From Streptomyces mangrovi (GTDB lineage Bacteria; Actinomycetota; Actinomycetes; Streptomycetales; Streptomycetaceae), in NCBI RefSeq assembly GCF_900114215.1, contig NZ_FOSG01000022.1, forward strand, positions 40,619-104,618: 64,000 bases of DNA. The letters are read 5' to 3'. Numbering within the stretch: the stretch's first letter is position 1; the number at the start of each line of letters is the position of its first letter. Below the pieces are notes generated by a model. It was given only the letters and a program-made list of their open reading frames with translations, did no database searches and was not told the origin of the DNA. Made by a program: the position numbers and the translations under genes. Below, in pieces: positions 45,146-54,724 of this stretch.

Positions 45146-45647
45146 GCTGGTAGTCCACTATTGCCTGCGCCGCAGCCGGTTCGTCCAACGAATACGTGAT
45201 CTTTTCCTTGTTCCGGGCAAGGCCGTTGCGCGTGAAGTTCATGGAGCCCTCGAACATCCAGCCCGGGCCCACCAAGCTCTTCTCGTGAATCACCTGGTCC
45301 AGGAACACCTCCAGATCCGTACTCTCGTCACGGCCCAAGGCGAGGCGCTCGAGGAAGAGTGCGTTCGCAGGAGCGTCCTGGGTCACCACGCGCACGGCGG
45401 TACCGCTGTTCGCCAGCATCAGCAGCAGGTCGGACAGTCGGCACTGCAGTGGGGGATTTTCGCCCAGAAGGTAGTCGAAGGAGCCGTCAGCGTTGTCGAC
45501 CAGGTCCACATCACTGACCCATGCAGACACCAGCCAGACCTCACCGCCGGGCGCTGACAGTTGAGCCAGCAGTGCTGTCCTGATCAGTGAGTCCGCGCGC
45601 AGGGCGCTGCGCGCATTGGTGCGCAGCGTACGAGGGGAGACAGTCAC
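45120..45647 (-). CDS. dpdK: DpdK-like phospholipase D-family protein
   Basis: 175 residues from GTG 45647, overlapping the dpdJ stop as GTGA. One HKD motif: IHEKSLVGPGWMFEGSMNFT (HxK, then GSxNFT), the PLD nuclease signature; EVWLVSAWVSDVDLVDN is the first strand. A single HKD per chain means it must dimerise, as in Nuc-type nucleases. It is the best candidate for the DNA-cutting component of the restriction arm. Confidence 0.85.
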   Translation of the reverse strand: MTVSPRTLRTNARSALRADSLIRTALLAQLSAPGGEVWLVSAWVSDVDLVDNADGSFDYLLGENPPLQCRLSDLLLMLANSGTAVRVVTQDAPANALFLERLALGRDESTDLEVFLDQVIHEKSLVGPGWMFEGSMNFTRNGLARNKEKITYSLDEPAAAQAIVDYQHEWMARGV

Positions 45648-48600
45648 TGCTCGGACTCCTTGATGACGGCCTTCACGACGACCTCGCGGTTGTCCCTGTA
45701 CACCTGGGTCACCTCGCCGTACAGCTTGAGACTTCCACGGTCCACGCGCAGGGCAGGGATGTTTAGCAGTACATGGCGCAGCAGTTTGGGCCGATCCAGG
45801 GGAACAACCACTTCTGCGGCAGGATGCGACGAGAGCACCTGGGCATACATGGCAGGCCAATCCGGCGATGTGGCATCCAGGCGCGGCCATGCTTGCGTGT
45901 GCACGGCGGCTGCCAGAAGCCGATCCAGGATCTGTGGGTTGTCCACCGCACGGTAGGGCTGGTAGGAGTCCAGATGGTAGTTCCGTGCCTGGTCACCCCG
46001 GGGCCACAGGATGCTGAAGGCCTGGTCCGGGCTGATCTTGTGGGGCAGTTGGATCTTGGACGCGCCTACGGCGTAGGCGATGACCCGGGAGTCGACCTCG
46101 ATCCCGGTTACTTCTTCCAACTGATCCCATGCCTGCACCAGGGCAAGGGCCGTCGCGTCGGTCAGGCTGTCGGAGCCGCGGCGAAGCACGCGCATCGCGA
46201 GGGATGCGACATCACCGTGCCGCGGCGCACCATCCAGTTGGCTCCAGGCGGACCGTATGCGTTGCAGTGCGTCCTTGCTGTCCTGAGCCGACGTCGCAGT
46301 GCGCATCTGGCTCATCGCCTGGGCCAACTCGCCGTGGGGTTCGCCCTCCACCACATGACGGAGCAGATTCGTCAGCCGTACATCGGTCTGCTCGAAGCTG
46401 TTGGGACGCAGAGCCGTGCTCACCAGGCTCCAGAAGCGTGCAGGATCGCGCCCGTAGGTCTCCGCCAACTTCTCCACCACGCCGAGTCCGCCCTCGGACG
46501 TCTCGCTGATCCAAATATGATCCGGTGCCGAACCGGTACCCGGTACCACGTCGAGCGTGAGGTCCTGGTCGCGTGCGTCGGGACAGGCTCGGGTCACGGC
46601 CTCCAGGATCGCGGCGGCCAAGGTGTCCCGGTAGGCGCGGCGAGCCAGGTCAGTTGTGCGGTCGCGGAGGTTCTCGCCGAACAGCAGTGAGCCAGCGTCG
46701 TCCAGCACGGCTACGATATCGGGGTTTTGGCTGAGTTCCTGCAGCTCGCTGATGACGCGGTCGGCAGGACTGCCGACGTCCGCAGGCGAGGCAGAGGGAT
46801 CCTGCCTGTACAGCAGCGGGATGACCTTTGTGATGCTGCCTCGCCAGGCGCCCTGCGACAGTCCCGCGTGAATCGCCTCGGGCTTGGTGCCTTCCAACCC
46901 CTCGAGCGCGAACGCGGAGAGGTAGACCAGAGACAACCATCCACGCTGGAATGAGTTGGCTGCCTCAGCGATCCGCTGGTCCTCCAGAACGGTGTTCACA
47001 AACGCCTTCGAACGCCACTGGGGAGAGTTCAAATGCTCCACCACGCCCGGCAGAGAGAGGTCCAGGGGCTTGATCTGAATCCGGACGGCGTCGACGGACG
47101 AGGTGAAGCCCATGGCTGCCCTCGCTCCCTCGAGGACGTAGCTGACCTGAACCTTGTGCCGCTTACCCGGCTTGCCCTTGATCACTTCAGCCACAGCGCC
47201 ATAGGTCATCCGACGCACCTCAGTGGGGTTGCCGGAGGCGTGAGTGGTGAACCCGATGGACAGCACCTGATCCCGCCACTCGGGCACCTTGGGCACGTCC
47301 GCTGCAACAGGCGGGCCCGCATGGTTGTCCACGAATTGGGTGGCCCACAAGGGGATGCCCTGCGAGGAGGTCGCGATCTCCTCGTCCGGCTGCGCAAGTC
47401 TGATCCGCCGCGGGCGAGTGACCTCGACCGTCTGCACATCCGTGCGGCCGGTGTCCCAACGGCCCTGCCGCTCCGCCGCGTCGAGAATGCTCCCCAGTTC
47501 GATCACGGCATCATCGACCCCGGTGGGAACCTCCAGCCACGTGCGGTGGCGGTCATCGCGATACCCGAAGCGGCGGCTGACACGGCCGGGCACAGCTTCC
47601 CGCAGCGCGCGGCCTACGGGCAGCCTGTCCTCGTCGTCGGACGTGGCGAAGGGGAGATCAAAGCTCACCTCCGGAAGATTCAGCGGAGCAAAGAGCGAGG
47701 TCGTGACGAACTCGGGCAGAAAAGCCTTCCGGTCGACCGTGCCAGGATCCTGATGGATCGGCGATGCGCCGACCTTAAGACGTCGCAAGAGGGTCGGAGC
47801 GACTGCCAGCAGCAAAGACCGGGGCTGCTCCCACAGCAGGGCCTGCACTTCGTCGGGACTCAGGCGCAGCGCGCCTCGCAGATAGTTGGCCAGGGAGCGC
47901 AGGAGGGTGTCGTCCCCGTCGAGGAGTTTCTCCAGATCCTCAGTAATCGCGTGCCGGGCGGCGGGCAATTGCTTATTGTCATAGTCTGGACAGGTGTTTC
48001 CTGTCGCCAGCGTTCGAGCGCTGACCCACAGCCTGCGGTTACGCAGTCGGCTGCCGAGCCAGTCGATGAAGGCCTGAGCACCTTGGATCTTGATGATGTG
48101 GCGGTTGTGCACGGGCAAGGTGCGAGGGGTTACCTCGGGAGCGAACAGGGACACGTAGTCCTGGTAGGCCAGCCGGTCTCGGCCGAAGTCGGACAGGGTA
48201 ACGATCGTGAGCGGGCGCGTGCCCCTCTCACGTCCGGCCCGGCCCCGGCGCTGCAGGAAGGAAGCCGGATCGCGAGGCGCTTTGTGCTGGACCACCAGTC
48301 CGACGTTGGGATCGTTGAAACCGACTTCGAGAGAGGCTGTTGCGACGACAAGATCGGCGTCCGTGTCGACGCCCGCATCCTGGGAGGAAGTCCGGCCGAT
48401 CCTCAACGGCCTCTGGCTCAGGTCGGCGCTGAGGTTGTGCCCGATCAACTCCGGAAGGTTCCAGGACTGGCCCGCGAGAAAACGCTCCTCTTCGGCCGGC
48501 AGGTCTGTGGAACGCAGGGCCGCCAGGACTGCGGCATCCCGCCTTCTGCGGTTCTTTCCGTACTGCCCGCCCTCTGCGTCCCGCAGGTCGTCATAGAGGC

Positions 48601-50125
48601 GGTTGGTGACATCCAGGTCGTCGGTGAAGAGGAATCCCTTGGTCCCGTGCAGCGTCGTGCCTGCCGACCGATTCCTGTCGAGGAGACGCCCGTGGAGCAT
48701 CGCCGTCTGGATAGTGGTGGACAAAAGGCTCGTACCCGACAATGGGTCACCGCGCAGCGCGAGGTGATACTCGCGGCCCTCCGACTCCATGTCCCTGCTG
48801 TGTGGCTCGATGAGAGTGACGCTTTCCGCCGGGAGCCCGACGAGTTCCGCCATGAAGCGGTCAGCCTGACGCAGGGTGGCGCTCAGCCCGACGAAGGTGA
48901 CGGGGCCACGGCGCGCGTGACGCCAGCGCCGCAGCAGCAGGGCTGTTTGGGCACCCGTGGAATCGGAGTAGGTGTGCACCTCGTCGAGCAGGACGATACG
49001 GGGACCGTGCCCCGCCCAGCCGAGAGTCCTGCTCAACTTCGACCCCGTGCTGTTGCGGTTGAGCATCTCCGTCGTGGTGAAGAGCAGCTTGGGTTGAACC
49101 CTATTGATCGACTCTCGGGTGAGAGCCATGGCCCCGTCAGGTATCTCCCCCTCCTTGCACACCGAGCACCGCAGCACCTCAATGTTGCGAACTCTGTCCT
49201 GGTCGGACCAGAGCATGGCGCCGCCGTCCCCGGTCGGACACGTCAGATAGGGACAGACGCGGGCCCCTCCTTGTTCGGCCCACATATAGGTTCCGTGCGT
49301 TACGTCATCGCTGGAGGGCGGTGTACGCCCGTAGAGCACGCCGATCGTGGGACTGGACAGGCCTCGCCACCGCAGTTCAAGGGCGTTCTTGATCGCTTCA
49401 CGCAACTGGTCACGCAGCAGTTCGATGCGCGGATAGAGCGCGAGGGTGTGCACCCCCGTGCCCTTGTGGTTGGCCATCGCCGCGAAGGCCGGAAGGTAGA
49501 ACGCGAGAGTCTTGCCGCTACCCGTGCCGGCCCCGACCACGACGCCACGCGAATCCCCGTGAGCCAAGGAACGGGTGACGGCCTTGGTGGCGTCGACCTG
49601 GAAACGTGAGAGGACATACGAACCGATCAGCACCCCGGCGACCGTGGAATGCATCCCAGTCCACCCCGCCGTCGCCTCCATCTCGGCGATCGCCTGCGTG
49701 GCCGAGACCTCACGCTTCGGATAGTGGCGCTCGGAGACGTGCAGGCGGTAGTCGGCGACCAGAGGCTTGCCTCTCTCCCACCAGTCAGCCTGCAGCGGAT
49801 TACCAGGCCAGGGGCCGAAGATTCGCCGCAGACAGGCAGTCAGCCGAACCCCCTCGGCGAACCGTGTCCGATACCGCTCGGCTCCACCGAAGGGGACATA
49901 GAAGAGAAGTTGCTGATTGAGCAGCGCCTTCTTCAACTGGTCAGCGTCATAGAACAGTGATGCCGCGTCCTCGTCCTTGTCAAGTAAGGACCACAGAGCA
50001 TCCCCAACCTCTTCCTCGGAGAGCACGCCGTCGGTGACACCCCATTCAAGAAGAGGCAATTCCCGCTCTTCCAGGGCAGTGAGTGCCTTCCCTAAAATTT
50101 TGCGGCGCAATGTCGTTGATGCCAC
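45644..50125 (-). CDS. dpdJ: DpdJ-like large DEAD/DEAH-box helicase
   Basis: 1493 residues from GTG 50125, six bases after dpdI. SF2 motifs: Walker A VVVGAGTGSGKTLAFYLPAF (about 195-214), DEVH box RIVLLDEVHTYSDS, motif III GLSATL, motif VI FLQRRGRAGRERGTRP. Between Walker A and the DEVH box lies a four-Cys segment (CPYLTCP and CSVCKEG) likely to bind zinc. The C-terminal 700 residues have no recognised domain; a part near 1190-1260 (ITRACPDARDQDLTLDVVP and ISETSEGGLGVVEKLAE) resembles the DUF1998-like tails of such helicases. Role: DNA translocation or unwinding in restriction. Confidence 0.85.
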   Translation of the reverse strand: MASTTLRRKILGKALTALEERELPLLEWGVTDGVLSEEEVGDALWSLLDKDEDAASLFYDADQLKKALLNQQLLFYVPFGGAERYRTRFAEGVRLTACLRRIFGPWPGNPLQADWWERGKPLVADYRLHVSERHYPKREVSATQAIAEMEATAGWTGMHSTVAGVLIGSYVLSRFQVDATKAVTRSLAHGDSRGVVVGAGTGSGKTLAFYLPAFAAMANHKGTGVHTLALYPRIELLRDQLREAIKNALELRWRGLSSPTIGVLYGRTPPSSDDVTHGTYMWAEQGGARVCPYLTCPTGDGGAMLWSDQDRVRNIEVLRCSVCKEGEIPDGAMALTRESINRVQPKLLFTTTEMLNRNSTGSKLSRTLGWAGHGPRIVLLDEVHTYSDSTGAQTALLLRRWRHARRGPVTFVGLSATLRQADRFMAELVGLPAESVTLIEPHSRDMESEGREYHLALRGDPLSGTSLLSTTIQTAMLHGRLLDRNRSAGTTLHGTKGFLFTDDLDVTNRLYDDLRDAEGGQYGKNRRRRDAAVLAALRSTDLPAEEERFLAGQSWNLPELIGHNLSADLSQRPLRIGRTSSQDAGVDTDADLVVATASLEVGFNDPNVGLVVQHKAPRDPASFLQRRGRAGRERGTRPLTIVTLSDFGRDRLAYQDYVSLFAPEVTPRTLPVHNRHIIKIQGAQAFIDWLGSRLRNRRLWVSARTLATGNTCPDYDNKQLPAARHAITEDLEKLLDGDDTLLRSLANYLRGALRLSPDEVQALLWEQPRSLLLAVAPTLLRRLKVGASPIHQDPGTVDRKAFLPEFVTTSLFAPLNLPEVSFDLPFATSDDEDRLPVGRALREAVPGRVSRRFGYRDDRHRTWLEVPTGVDDAVIELGSILDAAERQGRWDTGRTDVQTVEVTRPRRIRLAQPDEEIATSSQGIPLWATQFVDNHAGPPVAADVPKVPEWRDQVLSIGFTTHASGNPTEVRRMTYGAVAEVIKGKPGKRHKVQVSYVLEGARAAMGFTSSVDAVRIQIKPLDLSLPGVVEHLNSPQWRSKAFVNTVLEDQRIAEAANSFQRGWLSLVYLSAFALEGLEGTKPEAIHAGLSQGAWRGSITKVIPLLYRQDPSASPADVGSPADRVISELQELSQNPDIVAVLDDAGSLLFGENLRDRTTDLARRAYRDTLAAAILEAVTRACPDARDQDLTLDVVPGTGSAPDHIWISETSEGGLGVVEKLAETYGRDPARFWSLVSTALRPNSFEQTDVRLTNLLRHVVEGEPHGELAQAMSQMRTATSAQDSKDALQRIRSAWSQLDGAPRHGDVASLAMRVLRRGSDSLTDATALALVQAWDQLEEVTGIEVDSRVIAYAVGASKIQLPHKISPDQAFSILWPRGDQARNYHLDSYQPYRAVDNPQILDRLLAAAVHTQAWPRLDATSPDWPAMYAQVLSSHPAAEVVVPLDRPKLLRHVLLNIPALRVDRGSLKLYGEVTQVYRDNREVVVKAVIKESEQ

Positions 50126-50131
50126 AGGTTG

Positions 50132-50815
50132 TCAGTTCGCCTTCCGAGTGATGGTGTACCAATTGTCCTGGTCATACTCTCGCAGCAGTGCGATGTCCGC
50201 GTCCGTGAGTTCGCGAAGAGTGACCCCGCCGGCATCCAGTCGGTTGATGAGTTCGAGGAGGCCTTGCGGTGCATCGGCCGGCGCATCCTGAAGGAGCGCT
50301 GAAAGCGTGTCGCGGTCACTGCAGAATGTGAGGATGGTGGCGCTGTCGACCTTGGGTCGGTTTGCCTTGGTCTTCATCGATTCATAGAGCTCAGTCGCCT
50401 CCAGTCGCTCATCGGGGCCAAGGGCGACAAAGCGGGCGGGGGAGACCTCTTGGATCCGTGCGACGGCCCAGGTCTTCCAAAGTTGTCTGAGGGAGGCACT
50501 CAACTCGCTAGTGAACGCCTCCAAGGCGCGCCTGGCACCAACGAAAGCCTGGTCGCCTGGCAGGCCGCCGCGCGATTTCGATTCGAGTTTGGCCCGTGCC
50601 GTGTCGAAGCCGGACATGTCCAGAGCCTGGCCGGTGCGCTCGCGAAGCAGTACCGCGGTCCGTTGCTGCACAATCGCTGCCTGCAACGCTGTGCGCACCT
50701 CATCGATACGGCGGAGCACCCGCTCCTGGTCGTCTCGCTCCTTTTGACTTTCAGAGATGCTGCGGGCTGTGTTCTGCAGCTCCTGCGCCTTCTCCAGAAC
50801 CGTCACGCTACTCAT
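50132..50815 (-). CDS. dpdI: DpdI-like protein
   Basis: 227 residues, ATG overlapping the dpdH stop (ATGA). Largely helical and charged; residues 1-65 have coiled-coil character (EKAQELQNTARSISESQKER, VLRRIDEVRTALQAAIVQQR). The C-terminus has a leucine-rich stretch (LLELINRLDAGGVTLRELTD). No known domain. It is named by position between the dpdH- and dpdJ-like genes and probably acts as a connector in that complex. Confidence 0.6.
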   Translation of the reverse strand: MSSVTVLEKAQELQNTARSISESQKERDDQERVLRRIDEVRTALQAAIVQQRTAVLLRERTGQALDMSGFDTARAKLESKSRGGLPGDQAFVGARRALEAFTSELSASLRQLWKTWAVARIQEVSPARFVALGPDERLEATELYESMKTKANRPKVDSATILTFCSDRDTLSALLQDAPADAPQGLLELINRLDAGGVTLRELTDADIALLREYDQDNWYTITRKAN

Positions 50816-53800
50816 TCACCTGCCTCCGCTTGGGGTGTGGCGTCATCTACGGCCTGCTGCCACTCCACGAGCAGACCTGTCAACTGGTCCGCAGCATCGC
50901 TGACCGCGTTCTGGGTCTGCATCCGCGCTGCCGCGAGAGCGGTGTCGAGCAAGGCGTCGGCGGTCTTCAGGTAGGCGCGCATCTCCTGCAGATGTGGTGA
51001 GCGTAGTGTGGCCGCCACAGCCAGGAGGTTGTCGGTCGACTGATCCTCCCTGGCGCGGACTAGTTCCTTCTCCAGCACGGATACCGTGTTCCAGTCGGCT
51101 TCCGCGACGGCTACAGCCCGCATCTCCAGCTCAGGCCCTTGGGGTCCTGTGATGCCTTCGGCGTTGGCCATCTGCAGGGCCGTGGCAACCTGCTGGACGA
51201 GGCGGTCACCGGGACCGCTCGACTTGGGAAAGCGTTCTCGGATCTCGTGGACGAGGGTGGTCAACTCTTGCAGTTGACCGCGTACCGCAACGTCCCATCC
51301 GGCGCGAAGGGGGTGTGCGGCCTCCTTGGCCCACTTCGGCAGTTCAAGGCTCGACAAGTCCCACTTCTGTGCGGCCTCCTTCACGAGGGCAACGGCACGT
51401 GCCGCGTCAATGACGTGGACGGCACCCGTGGCACCCTGGCCGAGTCCCAGACAATTCAGCAGTGCCTCCACAAGACCGGCGCGATGCTGCAGGTGTGTCT
51501 CAAGCCGCTTCATCCATGTCTCGGTGCGCGACGAACTGTCCGGCCGAGCCCATGCCTTCCCCTTGTCAAAGGCGGCGGCATAGAGGGCATCGATCGGCAT
51601 ACCCGGGACAACCTGCCCGGCGAGGGCAGCCCCGAGCAGAGATACGCGCAGTCCGGCGACCAGGTCCCCGTCGGTGTGTTCAGCGTTGAGCGCGACCCGT
51701 TCACGCAGGGCCGCTCGATGTTTCTCTGCGGAGCTGGCGAGTCTGACGACGTCTTGCGGCCGCATCCCGTCGGCATCCTGGGCGTGAACCCTGACCAGAC
51801 TCTTGAAGAACTCGCCGTTGCGGGGATTGCGCTCTAGGGTGATTGCTGCGCTCTTATTTAGCGCCTCAGCACTGGCGTCCTCGATTGAGACTGTGTTGGC
51901 TTTGACGGTCCAGCCGGCTCCTTCTGCGTCGCCGACTCCGATCGGCTTGATGGGAGGCGTCAGCCAGTCCTCCCTGTAGTGAACCGATCGGGAGAGCATG
52001 GTGCGGACGATGTTCGCCACCTCGGTGGTAAGGCGTGATCCGCTGGCCGCCCAGTCTTCCACCACATCGAGTTTGCGCTGGAGAGCGGGAGGAACCCGTG
52101 GTGTCTGCGGCGCATCGACGAGCGTGATCGCAGGCTGGGTGGCCTCTCTGGCGGGCAGGGTGCGGACGGGACCGGCACCTCGCCCTTCTACGTCCAACTC
52201 TGGAAGGGAGAATGCCTCGCCGATGCCCTGTAGCAGGTTCACCAGCTGGGCGGGGGCATCAGCCCAGAACTCCAGCGCCTTGCGCCGCCGCTTGGCGTTC
52301 ACAGGGTCGCGTGCCTCGACGTCTTCGCTGACGCTGTTGGGCAGTGCCTTGTCGACGCCCTTGACGGCCTTGTAGTTCTCCTGGAAGAAGGTGCTCGGGA
52401 ACTGGCCCTTCCTGATCGACCCGTAGGCGTCGTTCAGGATCGGGATGACTCCATTGCCGAGAACGGTGCGCGGGATGAACGCGTAGGGGTTCTCTCGCGG
52501 AGCCACGCTGTGAACGACACGCGTCAGCGCCGCACGGTTGAAGGGGTAGAGGCCGAACCCGTCGACGGATGCACCGAAAGAACCATGACAAAGGATCTTT
52601 ACCGTGCAGTCGTCGCACCTGTTGGGGACCAATTCGCCGCCAGCGCGCTCCAGTGCATCACGCCCCACTCGTGCGGCATTGAGGTACTTCGCGACGAACC
52701 TGGCGATTTCCTCTATCCCCGTCTTGCTCTCTCCCAGAACGATGTCCAGGTTGTAGACGAATCCTCCGGTGGACGTACTGATCCTGGTGGCTGCGGTCTC
52801 TGGAAGGTCGTGGAAATATCCGCTCGTGATCGCCATGAGGGTGCGCATGGGCGCGAGAGCCGTCTTTCCGTCCCGCTGCGACGTCTCAGTGATCGCGTCG
52901 AGCAGATCTCCCTGGACACCTTGGATGAGGGCGAAATCCTCCACCAGGAGGATGATCTCCTTGCCCTGGCGAGCGTAGATTTCGCGCACCTTCTGCATCG
53001 CTCCCAGGAGACGACCGCCTCCAAGCGACGATAGTTCCTGGACGGCCTTGTCCCAGTGGTCGTTGAGCAGCTCCACAGCCAGCACTTGCAGTTCGGGCCT
53101 GGACATCACTATGCCGAAGATCTGCCGCGTAGGAGCCGCCATGTCGCCGGCGATGGCGTCAGGGCTCAAGGGGAGGTCGCCGAGAGAGAAGCGTGGAGGG
53201 CGTTCCTCACCGGACTCCCGGTCGCTGAGGAAATGCTCGGCGAACCGGGGAATGAAGTTGTCGGGCTCCAGCATCTGCTCCTGTAGAAGTGGATCCTGCA
53301 GGAGCAGGGAGATGCCTCGTGGCCCGACGAGTTGGCGCTTCTTCCCAGAGACCGCGTCCTTGCTGAGGTCGGCAAGTGTGACGCTCAACTGGGTGATGAG
53401 ACGGCGCGCCAATGAGGCGGCGGTGAAGGCCCCGGTGACGTGCCGGATATCCTTGCGGATCTGTTCGATCTCTTCGTCCTCGACCCCGTCGAGGAGAGAG
53501 TCGATCACATGCCGCAGACTTGTCTTGGACTTCTCGAGATAGATGATCTTTCGGTCGTCGGAGTGCTTGATCTTCTCTTTTACCCAGCGCACCAGATGGG
53601 ACTTGCCGGATCCTGATTCACCGACCACCGGCAGCAGCAGCGTCCCGGTGTTCGTGCGCCGGTTGAGGAAGTCGTCCCGGACATCCTCTTCTGTGACGCT
53701 CTCACCCGTGCTGCTGAACGATCGGCCATTAATCCGGCAACGCTGAATGCCCAACCGTGTGTGCGTGGAGAGGAAGACGGCAGGCGAGGAGACGACCGCC

Positions 53801-53865
53801 TCCGTCTGGATCGTGGAAGTTACGTTCTCCACGTCCCAGCAGACGAAGCGATGGAAGTCAGACAT
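50812..53865 (-). CDS. dpdH: DpdH-like P-loop ATPase
   Basis: 1017 residues from ATG 53865, overlapping dpdG by 8 bp with AGGAGG inside dpdG. Walker A is LLLPVVGESGSGKSHLVRWV (about 76-95); a Walker B-like EIILLVEDFALIQGVQGDLL follows near 320, giving an AAA/STAND-like core. Two Cys pairs (RCDDCTVKILC) suggest a zinc site near 430. The C-terminal third is helical with coiled-coil character. It may regulate or load the helicases and nuclease. Large P-loop proteins of similar size occur in other defence systems such as BREX, but the neighbours here are Dpd. Confidence 0.75.
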   Translation of the reverse strand: MSDFHRFVCWDVENVTSTIQTEAVVSSPAVFLSTHTRLGIQRCRINGRSFSSTGESVTEEDVRDDFLNRRTNTGTLLLPVVGESGSGKSHLVRWVKEKIKHSDDRKIIYLEKSKTSLRHVIDSLLDGVEDEEIEQIRKDIRHVTGAFTAASLARRLITQLSVTLADLSKDAVSGKKRQLVGPRGISLLLQDPLLQEQMLEPDNFIPRFAEHFLSDRESGEERPPRFSLGDLPLSPDAIAGDMAAPTRQIFGIVMSRPELQVLAVELLNDHWDKAVQELSSLGGGRLLGAMQKVREIYARQGKEIILLVEDFALIQGVQGDLLDAITETSQRDGKTALAPMRTLMAITSGYFHDLPETAATRISTSTGGFVYNLDIVLGESKTGIEEIARFVAKYLNAARVGRDALERAGGELVPNRCDDCTVKILCHGSFGASVDGFGLYPFNRAALTRVVHSVAPRENPYAFIPRTVLGNGVIPILNDAYGSIRKGQFPSTFFQENYKAVKGVDKALPNSVSEDVEARDPVNAKRRRKALEFWADAPAQLVNLLQGIGEAFSLPELDVEGRGAGPVRTLPAREATQPAITLVDAPQTPRVPPALQRKLDVVEDWAASGSRLTTEVANIVRTMLSRSVHYREDWLTPPIKPIGVGDAEGAGWTVKANTVSIEDASAEALNKSAAITLERNPRNGEFFKSLVRVHAQDADGMRPQDVVRLASSAEKHRAALRERVALNAEHTDGDLVAGLRVSLLGAALAGQVVPGMPIDALYAAAFDKGKAWARPDSSSRTETWMKRLETHLQHRAGLVEALLNCLGLGQGATGAVHVIDAARAVALVKEAAQKWDLSSLELPKWAKEAAHPLRAGWDVAVRGQLQELTTLVHEIRERFPKSSGPGDRLVQQVATALQMANAEGITGPQGPELEMRAVAVAEADWNTVSVLEKELVRAREDQSTDNLLAVAATLRSPHLQEMRAYLKTADALLDTALAAARMQTQNAVSDAADQLTGLLVEWQQAVDDATPQAEAGE

Positions 53866-54724
53866 GGGCGGCCTCCTGTCGGGCGATGACGGAGCAAAGG
53901 CGCATGGACGACTGCTCTGGGTCCTGCACCTTGATCGGTTGTTTCGCGTCGGAGTCGCTGCTCAGGACGAGCCACTTCTCGTACTCACCTCGCATCAGGG
54001 CGAAGGAGAGTGCCGCGCCGGCAGTCCGGTCGTCCGCAAGCCCGTAGCCCAAACTGTTGGAGATGGCTCCGCCGGGAAGGACAGGAAGGTGTTCGCGCAG
54101 CAGGCGCAGGACATCCAGGGCATCCGCAGGAGCACCAGGTGGCAGGTGCTCTTCCAACACCTGTCGCACGGCGAGTGTGCAGTCCGGAATGTAGCGTTGG
54201 GCGAGGTGGGGTGCCGAGGCTCCCAAGCCGAGGGATGTCGCCCACGTCGTGAACGGTGACCATCGAGTGTCGTTTACAAAGACCAACTCCCCGTCAGGCG
54301 CGTCCCTTTGGTGCTGACTGTCCACCACGGTCCAATTGAAGGACTCCGAGAACGGGTCGCGGGTTAGACTCCATACAAGAGCCCGCCGCAGGTCATCGGC
54401 GGTCTCGGCCGGTTGGTGTCCGCGCAGGCCCAACACGGCGGAGCGCAGGCCGCGCTGGAAGGCGGCATAGTCGTCCCAAGTGAGGGCCGCAAGATCACCC
54501 GCCAAAACCCAGTCCTGACCGTCAACGCTTTCCTCAGCGAGACCCAGTGACCGCAATGTGGTGAGGGCGTAATGGACCGTGGTGAGCTTCTTTGATTCGC
54601 GGCTGTGCGGTTCAAGGAAGGCGCGCAGCGTGTCGTAAGCCACCGGCCCGGATTGCGAGGCGAGGAAGCGCACCACCACCCAGATCTCGCCGGGATACGG
54701 TACGGGCGTGTTGAGCAATGCCAT
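53858..54724 (-). CDS. dpdG: DpdG-like protein
   Basis: 288 residues from ATG 54724, sharing one base with the dpdF stop (TAATG). The N-terminal 90 residues look like a winged helix (IWVVVRFLASQSGPVAYDTL, VHYALTTLRSLGLAEE). The middle carries FNWTVVDSQHQRDAPDGELV and the TRWSPFTTWATSLGLG stretch typical of partner proteins in multi-gene defence operons. No catalytic motif. It may read DNA for the dpdH-like ATPase, whose gene overlaps it. Confidence 0.65.
   Translation of the reverse strand: MALLNTPVPYPGEIWVVVRFLASQSGPVAYDTLRAFLEPHSRESKKLTTVHYALTTLRSLGLAEESVDGQDWVLAGDLAALTWDDYAAFQRGLRSAVLGLRGHQPAETADDLRRALVWSLTRDPFSESFNWTVVDSQHQRDAPDGELVFVNDTRWSPFTTWATSLGLGASAPHLAQRYIPDCTLAVRQVLEEHLPPGAPADALDVLRLLREHLPVLPGGAISNSLGYGLADDRTAGAALSFALMRGEYEKWLVLSSDSDAKQPIKVQDPEQSSMRLCSVIARQEAAHV

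Noticed and set aside
47033..49609. 858-codon open frame on the plus strand
   Set aside because: It is antisense to the dpdJ helicase, whose SF2 motifs are all in the minus frame.
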